Shown here: piece by piece, positions 45,071-53,149 of the stretch | Position numbering within the stretch: position 1 is the stretch's first letter | Layout: the number at the start of each line of letters is the position of its first letter | Source: DATMNI01 sp035570275 | Lineage (GTDB): Bacteria > Acidobacteriota > Terriglobia > Bryobacterales > Bryobacteraceae | Assembly: GCA_035570275.1 (NCBI GenBank) | Contig: DATMNI010000108.1 | Coordinates: forward strand, 62,001 to 126,000 | Direction of reading: 5' to 3' | Length of the DNA stretch: 64,000 bases | Notes under the pieces: model-generated | The model's database searches: none | Told to the model about the DNA's origin: nothing | Seen by the model: the letters and a program-made list of their open reading frames with translations, nothing else | Program-made: the position numbers and the translations under genes

Positions 45071-46072
45071 TCAGTGCTTCAGCACATCCTCGAAGAATGC
45101 CATGGCGCGGGTGTCGTGAGACTGGCCCAGCGAGTTCATAGCCTGTTTCCGCACCTCCGCGTCCTTGGTCGTCTTTACCATTTGGATCAGCAGCGGCACG
45201 CCCTCGCCATCGGGCATGTTCTGCAGCGCGGAGACGGCGCGGCGCCGCACGCTGACGTCCGGGTCGGTTTCGATGGCGTCCTTGAACGCGGCTACCACTT
45301 TCGGTCCCGATTTGCGGTTCAACGACGAGATCGCCTGCATGCGCAGCCTGGAGTTTTTGTCGGTGCGCGCGATGGAGATCAGCAGGTCCACCGCATCGGC
45401 TTCCCGGCTGCCGCCAAGACCCGAGATGGCCCGTTCCCGCACCCGTTCGCTGGGGTCGCTGGCGATCAGGTTCTTCAGGATCTCGAGGCCCCGCCGGCCG
45501 CGCGTCGAGCCCAGCAGCGAAGCCGTCCGCTGCCGCAGCCAGTCCGGCTTGTCGGACGCCACGAAACGCTCGAGTGCGGCATCCGCCGCTGGGTCGGCAT
45601 GCATGGCGATGGCGGAGATGGCGCCGTTGGTGTCGAACTCGTGTTGCGGCACGTAGGTATTCAACAGCGCGATGCTTTCGGCCGGCTGCACATCGGTGAG
45701 CCAGTGCACCGGAACGTCGCCTGCATCGATTTCGCAATTGGGCGACAAAGCGCGGATGCGAGTGACCGCGTTGCCCTCCACGCGAAACAACACCAGCCCA
45801 TGGTCGGGCGGCTCCAGGTGGATCACACCCTGGCTGCTGAAACCGTCGCGCACGTAGTCGCATCCCAGGTTGGAGGTGCGCACCGCGGGCACCGAGTACA
45901 TGATCCACGCGGGCTGCGGCTGCGTGGTGAGGAGCGCCTGAACCTCGCGTTGCAGGTTGGCTCCCGGCCGCGTATCGAGCTTGGCATTGATCAGCAGCTT
46001 GGGTTGCGCCGCCAGCTTGGGTTGAACCGCCAGTGGCAGCGCGGCCGCCAACACCCAAAGAGCGCGTGTCAT
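45071..46072 (-). CDS. Secreted HEAT-repeat protein
   Basis: 333 residues with a signal peptide (TRALWVLAAALPLAV). The N-terminal half is unrecognised. The C-terminal half, from about residue 150, consists of roughly five HEAT-like repeats of ~31 residues each with the pattern xxLLxxxxxDxxxxVRxxAxxxL (for example SDPSERVRERAISGLGGSRE). It is a probable protein-protein scaffold in the periplasm. The start overlaps the upstream HEAT gene by 4 bp. The mature N-terminus carries an 18-bp-encoded QPKLAA repeat. Confidence 0.85.
   Translation of the reverse strand: MTRALWVLAAALPLAVQPKLAAQPKLLINAKLDTRPGANLQREVQALLTTQPQPAWIMYSVPAVRTSNLGCDYVRDGFSSQGVIHLEPPDHGLVLFRVEGNAVTRIRALSPNCEIDAGDVPVHWLTDVQPAESIALLNTYVPQHEFDTNGAISAIAMHADPAADAALERFVASDKPDWLRQRTASLLGSTRGRRGLEILKNLIASDPSERVRERAISGLGGSREADAVDLLISIARTDKNSRLRMQAISSLNRKSGPKVVAAFKDAIETDPDVSVRRRAVSALQNMPDGEGVPLLIQMVKTTKDAEVRKQAMNSLGQSHDTRAMAFFEDVLKH
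45977..46030 (-). repeat. Tandem array, 18-bp unit x3, in frame
   Basis: Units of the type CAGCTTGGGTTGCGCCGC (plus strand) encode the QPKLAA / QPKLLI region just after the signal peptide of the HEAT protein. Confidence 0.85.
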
Positions 46073-47763
46073 CTCAGCAGCTCCGTCAGGTAGTCGGAGG
46101 CTTCCTTGGATTTCGACATGCTGCTGGAGTTGGAGAGGCGCTCGACGATCATCAACTTCATCTTCTGGTCTTTTTCGGCGCGCGCCATGTCCACCAGGGC
46201 CTTGGCGTTGCGCTGTCCGGCGAGCGTGTCGATGATGGACCGCTTGATTTTCTCATCCTGCTCGCCGTTGTAAATCGATACCAGCGAATCGGAGATGTTG
46301 GGGTCCTTGTGAGAACCCAAAACCTGCAAAGCCACGCGGCGCAGGTCCGCGTCTTTCTCGGTCTTGGCCACTTCCACCAGCTTGGCTGTGTCGCCGTTGC
46401 TGTACATCGATTGCAGAATCTGCCGCTTCACTTCGGGCGAAGTCTCGGTCTGATAAATCTTCCAGAGTTCCGGCTGCCCGTTGAAGTTTCCGAGCTGATG
46501 GATAGCCTCCATGCGCAGGTTCGCATCTTTCTCGGTGGTGGCCACCTGCAGCAGGTGGTCCTTGTCGTGGTTGTTGCCGAAAGAGTTGAGGATGGCACGC
46601 TTCACATTGACGTCGTTCGAGGCCGCGTAAACCTCCATCAGCACCTGGGCGCCGCGGCCCTCTTTGCGCTTCTCGCCCATATAGCTGATGGCCCGCAATT
46701 GCAGGTCGGGATTGCCGGTGCCGCGCGCAATCTGCTCCAGCAGTTGTTCGGCCCTGGGAGAATTGCTCTGCCCCATCAGGTAGACCACCATCTTTTTCAG
46801 CTTGGGGGATTGCGTTCCCTTCAGCAGGTTTTCGGCGATGGGGAAGGCCCGTTCGGGGTCGGACTGCATCAGGCCCTGCAGCGCCAGGACCTTTAGATCT
46901 TCTTCGGCCACCTGGTCGGGCGACACCGGCTTCCCCCCGGCCTGCTGGACTTCCAGTTCCAACGCCTTGGCATCGTCCAGCCAGCGGCTGCCGGCGTGCA
47001 GTTTGCGCAACTCGGCGATGGCGGCCAGAGCCTCGTCGCGGCGCCCCAGTCTGTTGAGCGTGTACGCCTTCCAGTAGAGGGCCCCATCGGCGCGCGTTCC
47101 GCCGCGTTGGGCGACGACGCCGAAGTCCTCCAGCGCCTGGTCCCAGCGGTGGCTGTCCAACTCGCTCTGGCCGGCCTGGTACAGGCGGTCATCGCTGGCG
47201 TTGGTGCGCATCTTGGCCATGGATGGACCGGAACCGGCAATGCCCTGCGCGAAGGCCATGGGTGCGGCTAGCCCGCTGAAGTTGAAATCCATCTTGGCCA
47301 GCTTAGGGCTCAGAAGGTCCAGTTGCGCCTTGGCGGACGCGAGCTGTTCCTGGATGTCGAGGTTCCACTCCACGTCCACGGGATTCTTGAAGGCAAACTT
47401 GAAATCCATGTCCCCCTTCATCCCATCCGCGAGGCCGCGTATCTTTTCGTTCAACAATTCCTGGTTCAACAAGTTCTGGTCAAACGGCTCCCACACGGCA
47501 GGCGGAGTGGGCGCCATCGGGGCAACCGGCGCTACGGGCGGCGCGGGCGGGGCCTGTGGCCAGGGTGCAGCCTGGGCCATTGGCGCAGGTGGGGCCCATG
47601 CCATCGGCGACGGCTGGGCCATCGGCGCAGGTGCGGCCGGTGCGGGCAATGCCATCGGCGAGGGTGGGGCGGGCGGCGCAGGTGGGGCCGGCGGTTGGGC
47701 CAATGCCACCATAGTGGCCGCGAACAGGCAGCAAATCGGTTTGATTATTCGAGAGTCGATCAT
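46069..47763 (-). CDS. Secreted HEAT-repeat protein with Pro/Ala/Met-rich N-terminal region
   Basis: 564 residues. After a signal peptide comes a long low-complexity stretch (~residues 25-95) of PPAP, PMAQ and PMAW steps that may cross or decorate the cell envelope. A helical region with TPR-like blocks follows (DDRLYQAGQSELDSHRWDQA). From about residue 290 to the end are many HEAT-type repeats with DVNVKRAILNSFGN, DANLRMEAIHQLGN and DADLRRVALQVLGS. Likely a scaffold. It sits in the sigma/anti-sigma operon, so it may help sense or transmit envelope stress; this is inference. Overlaps the next HEAT gene by 4 bp. Confidence 0.86.
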   Translation of the reverse strand: MIDSRIIKPICCLFAATMVALAQPPAPPAPPAPPSPMALPAPAAPAPMAQPSPMAWAPPAPMAQAAPWPQAPPAPPVAPVAPMAPTPPAVWEPFDQNLLNQELLNEKIRGLADGMKGDMDFKFAFKNPVDVEWNLDIQEQLASAKAQLDLLSPKLAKMDFNFSGLAAPMAFAQGIAGSGPSMAKMRTNASDDRLYQAGQSELDSHRWDQALEDFGVVAQRGGTRADGALYWKAYTLNRLGRRDEALAAIAELRKLHAGSRWLDDAKALELEVQQAGGKPVSPDQVAEEDLKVLALQGLMQSDPERAFPIAENLLKGTQSPKLKKMVVYLMGQSNSPRAEQLLEQIARGTGNPDLQLRAISYMGEKRKEGRGAQVLMEVYAASNDVNVKRAILNSFGNNHDKDHLLQVATTEKDANLRMEAIHQLGNFNGQPELWKIYQTETSPEVKRQILQSMYSNGDTAKLVEVAKTEKDADLRRVALQVLGSHKDPNISDSLVSIYNGEQDEKIKRSIIDTLAGQRNAKALVDMARAEKDQKMKLMIVERLSNSSSMSKSKEASDYLTELLR

Positions 47764-47782
47764 GTCTTATTAACCTTCTTCA

Positions 47783-47827
47783 AAGTTTCTAGCTTCACCA
47801 TTTCTGGCTTTACAATTTCTGGCCGGC
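47783..47827 (-). repeat. Tandem array, 15-bp unit x3, across a stop codon
   Basis: Units AAGTTTCTAGCTTCA, CCATTTCTGGCTTTA and CAATTTCTGGCCGGC. The TAA of the anti-sigma gene (47810-47812) is the edge of the middle unit, and TAA/TGA recurs at the same place in each following unit. Confidence 0.88.
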
Positions 47828-48697
47828 CGGCTTTGCGGAGGGCGCCGCGGAGGGTGCGGCAGCGGGCGCCGCGGCCGGTGCTTCCTGGTTCCGGACATTT
47901 GAGCCCAGCACACGAATCTTGAATAGAATGCCTTGGGCTTCCAGCCGGCTGCGTAATGTACCCAATGCCTCCGGAGAGAGTTCCGAAGGCGAATGCGTGA
48001 TATCGAGCAGCACGCGCTCCAGTTCGTCCAAAACGCCGGCCATGGCGGTGTCGCCGGTATGGGCAGCGGTTTGGCGGTACAGGCGGTTTTCGCTTACCAG
48101 GTCCCCGGCCCGTTCCTGTTCGGCGGAAATGTCCAGATCGCCCTTCGGACTGGCGTTCGCCAACTCGATGAGCACCATTTGCGAGCGCTCCAGATAGTCG
48201 CCCACGGCCACCATCAGCACGCGCTGGTTGGGCCGCAAATCGTTGGGCCGCAAATCGCTGGGGTGCAAATCCGTGGGGCGCCTGTCCGCCGCCAACTGCA
48301 CCCCGGGCTTTTGGCCCTGCGGGAAGAAGCGGCCGGCCACAAATGCCGCCACCATGAGGGCCGCGAAAGCTGCCCCCGCTGCAGCCCATCGCCACTGCGG
48401 CCGCAGCCATTTCGGTGTGACCCATTTGGGCGCGACCCAGAGGGTCGCGGCCACGGAGCGGCCGGCGGGGATTCGCCGTTGAATGCGCTGCCATACCTGC
48501 TGGCCGTATTCCGCGCCGCGCTCCGGAACGGGCAGCGAATCCACCACGTTCAGCACGCGTTGCAACGAACTGTAGAGTTCGCGGCACTCGCCGCACCCTT
48601 CCAGGTGCTGCTCGGCGGTGAGCGTATCGCCCTCTTCCCCGTAGTAAAACAGGATCAGTTGCTCTTCGTTCAGATGGTCTTCATTCAAGTGGTTCAT
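47810..48697 (-). CDS. Zinc-finger anti-sigma factor, single membrane span
   Basis: 295 residues. Residues ~30-45 hold the ZAS motif HLEGCGECRELY (His-x3-Cys-x2-Cys). One membrane segment at ~100-122 (WAAAGAAFAALMVAAFVAG) separates a cytoplasmic N-terminus from an extracytoplasmic region. The segment before the span has WVAPK, WVTPK and WLRPQ repeats, and the segment after it has PTDLH, PSDLR and PNDLR repeats; both are 15-bp arrays. A helical sensor-like region follows (~180-250), then an Ala/Pro-rich tail. It begins 10 bp after the sigma factor stop, so it should bind and restrain that sigma factor. Confidence 0.9.
   Translation of the reverse strand: MNHLNEDHLNEEQLILFYYGEEGDTLTAEQHLEGCGECRELYSSLQRVLNVVDSLPVPERGAEYGQQVWQRIQRRIPAGRSVAATLWVAPKWVTPKWLRPQWRWAAAGAAFAALMVAAFVAGRFFPQGQKPGVQLAADRRPTDLHPSDLRPNDLRPNQRVLMVAVGDYLERSQMVLIELANASPKGDLDISAEQERAGDLVSENRLYRQTAAHTGDTAMAGVLDELERVLLDITHSPSELSPEALGTLRSRLEAQGILFKIRVLGSNVRNQEAPAAAPAAAPSAAPSAKPAGQKL
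48228..48287 (-). repeat. Tandem array, 15-bp unit x4, in frame
   Basis: Units of the type TTGGGCCGCAAATCG (plus strand; first two identical) encode P-x-D-L-R repeats in the extracytoplasmic part of the anti-sigma factor. Confidence 0.92.
48395..48439 (-). repeat. Tandem array, 15-bp unit x3, in frame
   Basis: Encodes WVAPK, WVTPK and WLRPQ just before the membrane span of the anti-sigma factor. Confidence 0.85.
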
Positions 48698-48707
48698 TTT
48701 GCCGGAC

Positions 48708-49283
48708 TCACCTTGCGTGATTCACCAGGGGCTCCAGCGCCCTGCGCAGTTTCTGCACGGCGCGGAACACGCTATGCTTGGCCGCCCCGGGTTGGCACCC
48801 GAGCACGCGGCTCACATCCTCAATACACATGCCTTCAAAGTGCCGCAGCACGAAGGCGGTTCTTTCCGAAGCGCTCAGATCTTTCATGGCTTCGGTCACC
48901 CGTTCACGGACCTGGCCGCTCATGGCCAACCGATCGGGCGTGGCATCGCCGGAGGGCAGCGAAAGCATAGGATCGTCCATTTCCGGATCGGCCGGCGCCA
49001 GTTGTTCCGACCGCCGTTTCCGGGCGCGAACCATGTCCAGCGAACAGTTCATGGCGATGCGGTACAGCCAGGTCCCGAAGGCGGCGCGTTCATCGAATTT
49101 GCCGAGTTGCCTGTAGGCCCGCAGGAAGCTTTCCTGCACCACATCCTCGGCGTCGGTTTCGTTGCAAGTCATACGAAATGCCATCCGGAACAGAGTGCGG
49201 CTGTGGCGTTCCACCAGCACCCCAAACGCGTCGGTATCGCCCGAACGCGCTCTGGCGACGAAAGTTGCATCGGTCAACTCCAT
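48708..49283 (-). CDS. ECF-type RNA polymerase sigma factor (RpoE-like)
   Basis: 191 residues from the ATG at 49283. Region 2 is in AFRMTCNETDAEDVVQESFL, with WLYRIAMNCSLDMVRARKR, and region 4 in ERTAFVLRHFEGMCIEDVSR. It is expected to direct polymerase to promoters of an envelope or stress regulon under control of the membrane anti-sigma factor. Earlier in-frame codons up to 49496 give no homologous sequence. It is the first gene of the operon running to 44862. Confidence 0.94.
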   Translation of the reverse strand: MELTDATFVARARSGDTDAFGVLVERHSRTLFRMAFRMTCNETDAEDVVQESFLRAYRQLGKFDERAAFGTWLYRIAMNCSLDMVRARKRRSEQLAPADPEMDDPMLSLPSGDATPDRLAMSGQVRERVTEAMKDLSASERTAFVLRHFEGMCIEDVSRVLGCQPGAAKHSVFRAVQKLRRALEPLVNHAR

Positions 49284-49555
49284 CCGGCTGTTCTTTAGAC
49301 TGTAGGTTTTAGAACCGGTTAGCAAGGAGGGCGCGGCAGACGGGTTGGCAAGCGGCTGGCAACGCCGATTGTGACCCATACCTGCCCGATTCATGGAGCG
49401 AAGGGGATTTCGCGACAGGAATCCTGCGTCGTCCATCGCGTCCAGACGCCAGTTTTTAATGTTAGACGGCAAGTTGAGTGATCGGACAGATCGCACGCGA
49501 CTCTTCCTGGAGGTCTAACCGAACCCCTGCTTGCAGCCCTCCGAGGCTACTTTGA
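49284..49555. other. Intergenic region
   Basis: About 270 bp upstream of the sigma factor gene. It probably holds the promoter for the sigma/anti-sigma/HEAT operon, but I could not place -35/-10 boxes. No gene or repeat seen. Confidence 0.45.
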
Positions 49556-50167
49556 TTAACCGGCACCGATTCGAGCAGTGACGTAACGCAGACCGTCTGA
49601 GAATTTCCCGAAGAACTTGCAACCGCAAGCTTCGAGTCTCTCCCTAACGTCCGGATCATCAAAGTCTTTGGTATTGCGGTTGAGGAAGCAACTCTCAGGT
49701 GGACGGTGAACGTCCAAGTGCGCAAGCACAGATGCCAGCACAATGGCATCTTGACCCGACATACCAAACTCCACCTGTATACTTACCGCCGACCTCAGAA
49801 TTGCAGCGTCAAGCGAAATAACATCGGCTGTTCGCAGTAGGGCCGAAATCGTGTCACGCAGCCCATCCCGCTCAAATTGCGCACTGGCGATCAAAACGGA
49901 AGCTAACGCGTCGAAAGTAGCTGGAACTGCACGATGTGGCTTCGACCTTCCAAGCTCGAAAAGCTGCTTCCGCAGATCGTTACCCAGCCGGGAGCGAGCT
50001 TTCTCCTTTCCCAAAATCGCCACGTGCGGTTCGGCCAGGGAGAACGCAGGCACCGCCAGCATGATCCGGCCCTTCGACGCAAGATCGATGATCGCGGCAC
50101 AGCTATCGCATTCCTCTTGCTGAAGAGATTGCTCAAGCACGAAATTGGATTCGACATAGACCGTCAT
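49556..50167 (-). CDS. PIN-domain protein
   Basis: 203 residues from the ATG at 50167, which overlaps the upstream gene by ATGA. It opens TVYVESNFVLEQSL, the PIN-domain beginning but with Glu6 where the first catalytic Asp usually lies. Later acidic residues are in FSLAEPHVA, MSGQDAIVLASVLA and NRNTKDFDDPDV, which fit the remaining active-site positions. PIN proteins are RNases and are the toxin in many VapBC pairs. The unusual partner here is a PD-(D/E)xK-like protein rather than a small antitoxin. Confidence 0.8.
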   Translation of the reverse strand: MTVYVESNFVLEQSLQQEECDSCAAIIDLASKGRIMLAVPAFSLAEPHVAILGKEKARSRLGNDLRKQLFELGRSKPHRAVPATFDALASVLIASAQFERDGLRDTISALLRTADVISLDAAILRSAVSIQVEFGMSGQDAIVLASVLAHLDVHRPPESCFLNRNTKDFDDPDVRERLEACGCKFFGKFSDGLRYVTARIGAG

Positions 50168-50622
50168 TGCATCGGATTCATTTCGATGCGAGCGTCCTGC
50201 AAGGATCCGCTGAATTCGGACAACCATGCCGAAGAAGGATCCTGCTTCAGGTCGTGATCAGGTCGAGCGATGTCGGTTAACCACGTTAAGACCAGAAGTT
50301 CGAATGCTTCTGGTCCGATCTCCGAGGGCTCCTGGTGTAGCTTTTGGAAGTAGGGCTGGAACACGTTTGCAGCATCTATCGTAAACTCGGGCGGCATCTC
50401 CGCCGAGTCGGGATGCTCCTGCTTCCACAGGTACATGCGTTCGGGGGTTGCAATGAGAAAATACTTGGCCCAAGGCAGTATGCCGTGTGAGAGCATGTTT
50501 TTTCTGAGACGGGCAGCCCAGGACTTCGATGTGCCGCGTCTGCTTTTGACCTCTGCTAACAGCAGAACACGGCCCTCTCGGTCATAGGCAACGAAATCAA
50601 TCCCGCTGTGTTGTGAAGGCAT
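50164..50622 (-). CDS. PD-(D/E)xK nuclease-like protein paired with the PIN protein
   Basis: 152 residues from the ATG at 50622; a longer start at 50724 is possible. Residues 5-30 read SGIDFVAYDREGRVLLLAEVKSR, giving the Asp9 ... Glu24-x-Lys26 arrangement of restriction-endonuclease-like folds. The rest is helical (WAARLRKNMLSHGILPWAKY, EAFELLVLTWLTDIA), with SPEMYLW-like aromatic content. No methyltransferase or helicase is nearby. The 4-bp overlap with the PIN gene indicates a two-gene operon. A defence or toxin role is inference. Confidence 0.75.
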   Translation of the reverse strand: MPSQHSGIDFVAYDREGRVLLLAEVKSRRGTSKSWAARLRKNMLSHGILPWAKYFLIATPERMYLWKQEHPDSAEMPPEFTIDAANVFQPYFQKLHQEPSEIGPEAFELLVLTWLTDIARPDHDLKQDPSSAWLSEFSGSLQDARIEMNPMQ

Positions 50623-50779
50623 GATTCTGATCGTACTTCGACGTGCTTCAACCCATTCTCCTACATTTTGACGCCCGACACCTGCTTCCACTCGACCGTG
50701 TAGTCGACTGTCGGGGAGTGCCATCCTCGCCCGCGACTATAGCTGTCGATAACAGCCCTCTCACCATCGACCCGCCCGC

Positions 50780-51607
50780 TCAGATCTTTTGTACCCGGCG
50801 CAGGGTGAATAGTTCGGGCTTCATGCTGTCCTGTTCGAAGCGCTTCCAATCGTCGTTGACGTGGATCAGCTTGCCGCTGATGTGGTTGGACTTTTCGGAG
50901 GCCAGGAACATCGCCAGTTGAGTCTGCTTTTCAGGGGCGACGCCGCCGGTGTGGCGGACCTTTTCGGCGTCTTCGATCTCCTTGCGGCCCGCCCTTTCCT
51001 CGCCGGCCAGCAGGATTTCGTCGGTCATCGTGGTGTAGGAGCCGCCGGGGGCGATGGTGTTGACTTGCACATTGTCATCGCGGACTTCCTCGGCCAGGCA
51101 CTCTGCGAAACGCACCACGGCCGCTTTCGACCCGGCGTACGCCGTGAAGTACGGGCGCGAATAGGCCGAGCCGCCGCCGGCGATCAGGATGATCTTGCCG
51201 GAGCGCCTTTCGATCATCCGCGGCAGCACCAGGCGGCAGGCATTGACCGCGCCGATAAGGTTGGTTTCCACGGTCTGGTTCCACAAAGTGGGGTCGGACG
51301 CAAGGAACCGGCCGATGGGGCCCTGCATGCCCGCGGCGGCGATCAGGATATCGGGGCCTTGGAAGACCTCGCGAAACTGGGCCAGGGCGTCGGCTAGCCG
51401 GTCCAGGTGGCGCACGTCGGCGCGCAACCCGATGGCCGCGCCGCCGGCCTGCGCGATCTCCAGGACAGCCAGGTCCAGTTCCCCCTGGCTGCGCGCCAGC
51501 AGGCCCACTTTGGCGCCGGCTTCGGCAAACCCCATGGCCAGGCGCTTCCCGATGCCCCGTCCCGCGCCGGTGATCAGGACGCCCTTGCCTTGGATTGAGC
51601 TGTTCAA
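50780..51607 (-). CDS. Short-chain dehydrogenase/reductase
   Basis: 275-residue NAD(P)-dependent oxidoreductase. The nucleotide motif is LITGAGRGIGKRLA. ILIAAAGMQGP replaces the usual NNAG. The catalytic Tyr and Lys are in YFTAYAGSKAAVVRFAE, with a Ser in LIAGGGSAYS. Ends VNTIAPGGSYTTMT and a C-terminal extension. Substrate unknown. It ends the operon whose upstream genes are the membrane proteins at 51611-54303; the 3-bp gap supports cotranscription. Confidence 0.92.
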   Translation of the reverse strand: MNSSIQGKGVLITGAGRGIGKRLAMGFAEAGAKVGLLARSQGELDLAVLEIAQAGGAAIGLRADVRHLDRLADALAQFREVFQGPDILIAAAGMQGPIGRFLASDPTLWNQTVETNLIGAVNACRLVLPRMIERRSGKIILIAGGGSAYSRPYFTAYAGSKAAVVRFAECLAEEVRDDNVQVNTIAPGGSYTTMTDEILLAGEERAGRKEIEDAEKVRHTGGVAPEKQTQLAMFLASEKSNHISGKLIHVNDDWKRFEQDSMKPELFTLRRVQKI

Positions 51608-51610
51608 ATG

Positions 51611-53149
51611 TCAGTACTCCACGTTGGCGTCGAAGATTCCCGTGACGATGTGGCCGGCGCGCTTCACCTGTACGTAGATGCGGTAAGGGCCGGGCTTGGG
51701 AAACCCATAGGGGAATGACACCTCGCTCGATTCAGGGCGGTTTGATTCAAGACGGCTCGATTCAGGTGGTGAAGCCATGCCGGACTGCATCATCATGTGT
51801 CCGGCGTGGGGATTGTCGGGCTGGGTAAGGCCGAGCGCCGCCATGGGCACCGATCCGGAAGGGTGAACGTGGGCGAAGACGCTGCGGTCCGCGCTGACGA
51901 ATGCCGCATGGCCGGGCATGCCCATGTACAACTGCATATCCGGAGCCGGGTGGCCGGCAGGGTCTCCCACGCGGAAGTGGAAGAGGTAAGGCTGGCGGGC
52001 GCGAAGCGGCGCCTTTTCGCGGTCCCAGATCATCTGGAAACCATCGGACAACGGGGTCACACTGCGATTGTAATCCGCTTTCGCCAGGGCCGGTCCGGCG
52101 CCGGCCGAATCGTCACCGGTCAACGGCTGGCCGGCAATCTCCGGCAGTTGGATCTCGGCCGTGGCGGTTTCACCCAGGCCGTTGGCGTGCACGATATCGC
52201 CGTAGAGCGCGTAGCGGCCGGCGGGCATGGCGGGCAAGGGCTGCCGGAAATTGCCGTCGGCCGTGCGCTCCGGGTGCAGGTGCCAGACTTGGTCCATGTC
52301 GGGGATGCGGAGCACGTAGAGGTGCATGAGGTGGCCGTGGTCGGGAAGCAGGTCGTCGGTTTTGCGATTCAGCCAGCCGGGGTCGTCCAGGCGCAGTTCC
52401 AGGTTTGCGGGCATAGACGTGCCGCCCGCCACCTCAGCCCGCAGTTGGAGCGGCTTGTAGACGTAGCGCCGGTACCCGCCGGCTTCGGAATCCCACCACT
52501 GGTTGCCACCCCACAGGACGCCCGCCATCAGCGCTGCCGTTGCGGCCATGACGATGCGCGAACGGCGCACGCGGGCTGCGCTCGGGGCCGCGCCGGGTTC
52601 CAGTTTGGCCTCCCGAACGCTGGCGCCGACAATGCTGACGATCCCGAAACACAGCAGCAGGCCGAGCGGCAGCAGAACCAAGCCATCGGACCGTTGCATG
52701 GTGAGCACGCGGGCGGAAAGCGCCGGCACGGGCACGGAAAGCGAGCCGGCGCCCCGGTCGCCGTCTACATCCACCTGGACCTTCCAGGAACCAGAGGCCA
52801 TCAGCCACAGGGTTCCGGTGTAGAACTGCGGGTCTTCCTTCGAGGAGTGGGCCAAGTCGGGAACCGGGCTGAGTTGCTGGCCGCTCTGGCTGAGGCGCAA
52901 GGGAACTATGTGGACCTGGCGGACGCCGGGCGACAGGCTGCGGATTTCGATTTCGGCCACCCCGGGGACAATCTGCGGCGGGCGGATGGTGACCAGGAGT
53001 TTGTACGGGCCGGCGTCGCCTTCGAAAAAGACATCGGGGCTGCCCACGTGGGCGGCCACGGGAAAAACGCCCACGAGGAAGCAGGCCGCCAAGAAAAAGG
53101 CCGGCAGGAAGCAGGCCAGCGGGAATCGCATGGACATCGCCCGATTCAT
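51611..53149 (-). CDS. Membrane protein with YtkA/FixH-like exported domains
   Basis: 512 residues from the ATG at 53149, which overlaps the upstream gene by ATGA. A signal or first membrane span (FPLACFLPAFFLAACFLVG) starts it. Residues ~30-170 are a beta-sandwich (PYKLLVTIRPPQIVPGVAEI) like FixH/YtkA domains. Membrane segments follow at ~185-210 (DGLVLLPLGLLLCFGIVSIV) and ~230-250. A second large exported domain contains several His clusters (PDHGHLMHLYVL, QVWHLHPERTA) and a Met/His-rich tail HAGHMMMQSGM. Such residues suggest copper or other metal handling. A 15-bp array encodes the PESSR/LESNR loop near residue 460. Operon with the multi-span protein upstream. Confidence 0.75.
   Translation of the reverse strand: MNRAMSMRFPLACFLPAFFLAACFLVGVFPVAAHVGSPDVFFEGDAGPYKLLVTIRPPQIVPGVAEIEIRSLSPGVRQVHIVPLRLSQSGQQLSPVPDLAHSSKEDPQFYTGTLWLMASGSWKVQVDVDGDRGAGSLSVPVPALSARVLTMQRSDGLVLLPLGLLLCFGIVSIVGASVREAKLEPGAAPSAARVRRSRIVMAATAALMAGVLWGGNQWWDSEAGGYRRYVYKPLQLRAEVAGGTSMPANLELRLDDPGWLNRKTDDLLPDHGHLMHLYVLRIPDMDQVWHLHPERTADGNFRQPLPAMPAGRYALYGDIVHANGLGETATAEIQLPEIAGQPLTGDDSAGAGPALAKADYNRSVTPLSDGFQMIWDREKAPLRARQPYLFHFRVGDPAGHPAPDMQLYMGMPGHAAFVSADRSVFAHVHPSGSVPMAALGLTQPDNPHAGHMMMQSGMASPPESSRLESNRPESSEVSFPYGFPKPGPYRIYVQVKRAGHIVTGIFDANVEY
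51725..51769 (-). repeat. Tandem array, 15-bp unit x3, in frame
   Basis: Units GCTCGATTCAGGGCG, GTTTGATTCAAGACG and GCTCGATTCAGGTGG encode the P-E-S-S-R type repeats of the membrane protein. Confidence 0.9.

Noticed and set aside
44862..46058. Long alternative minus-strand frame over the HEAT gene
   Set aside because: Out of frame with the clear HEAT-repeat coding sequence; only its last 68 codons, beyond the HEAT stop, were kept as a tentative small gene.
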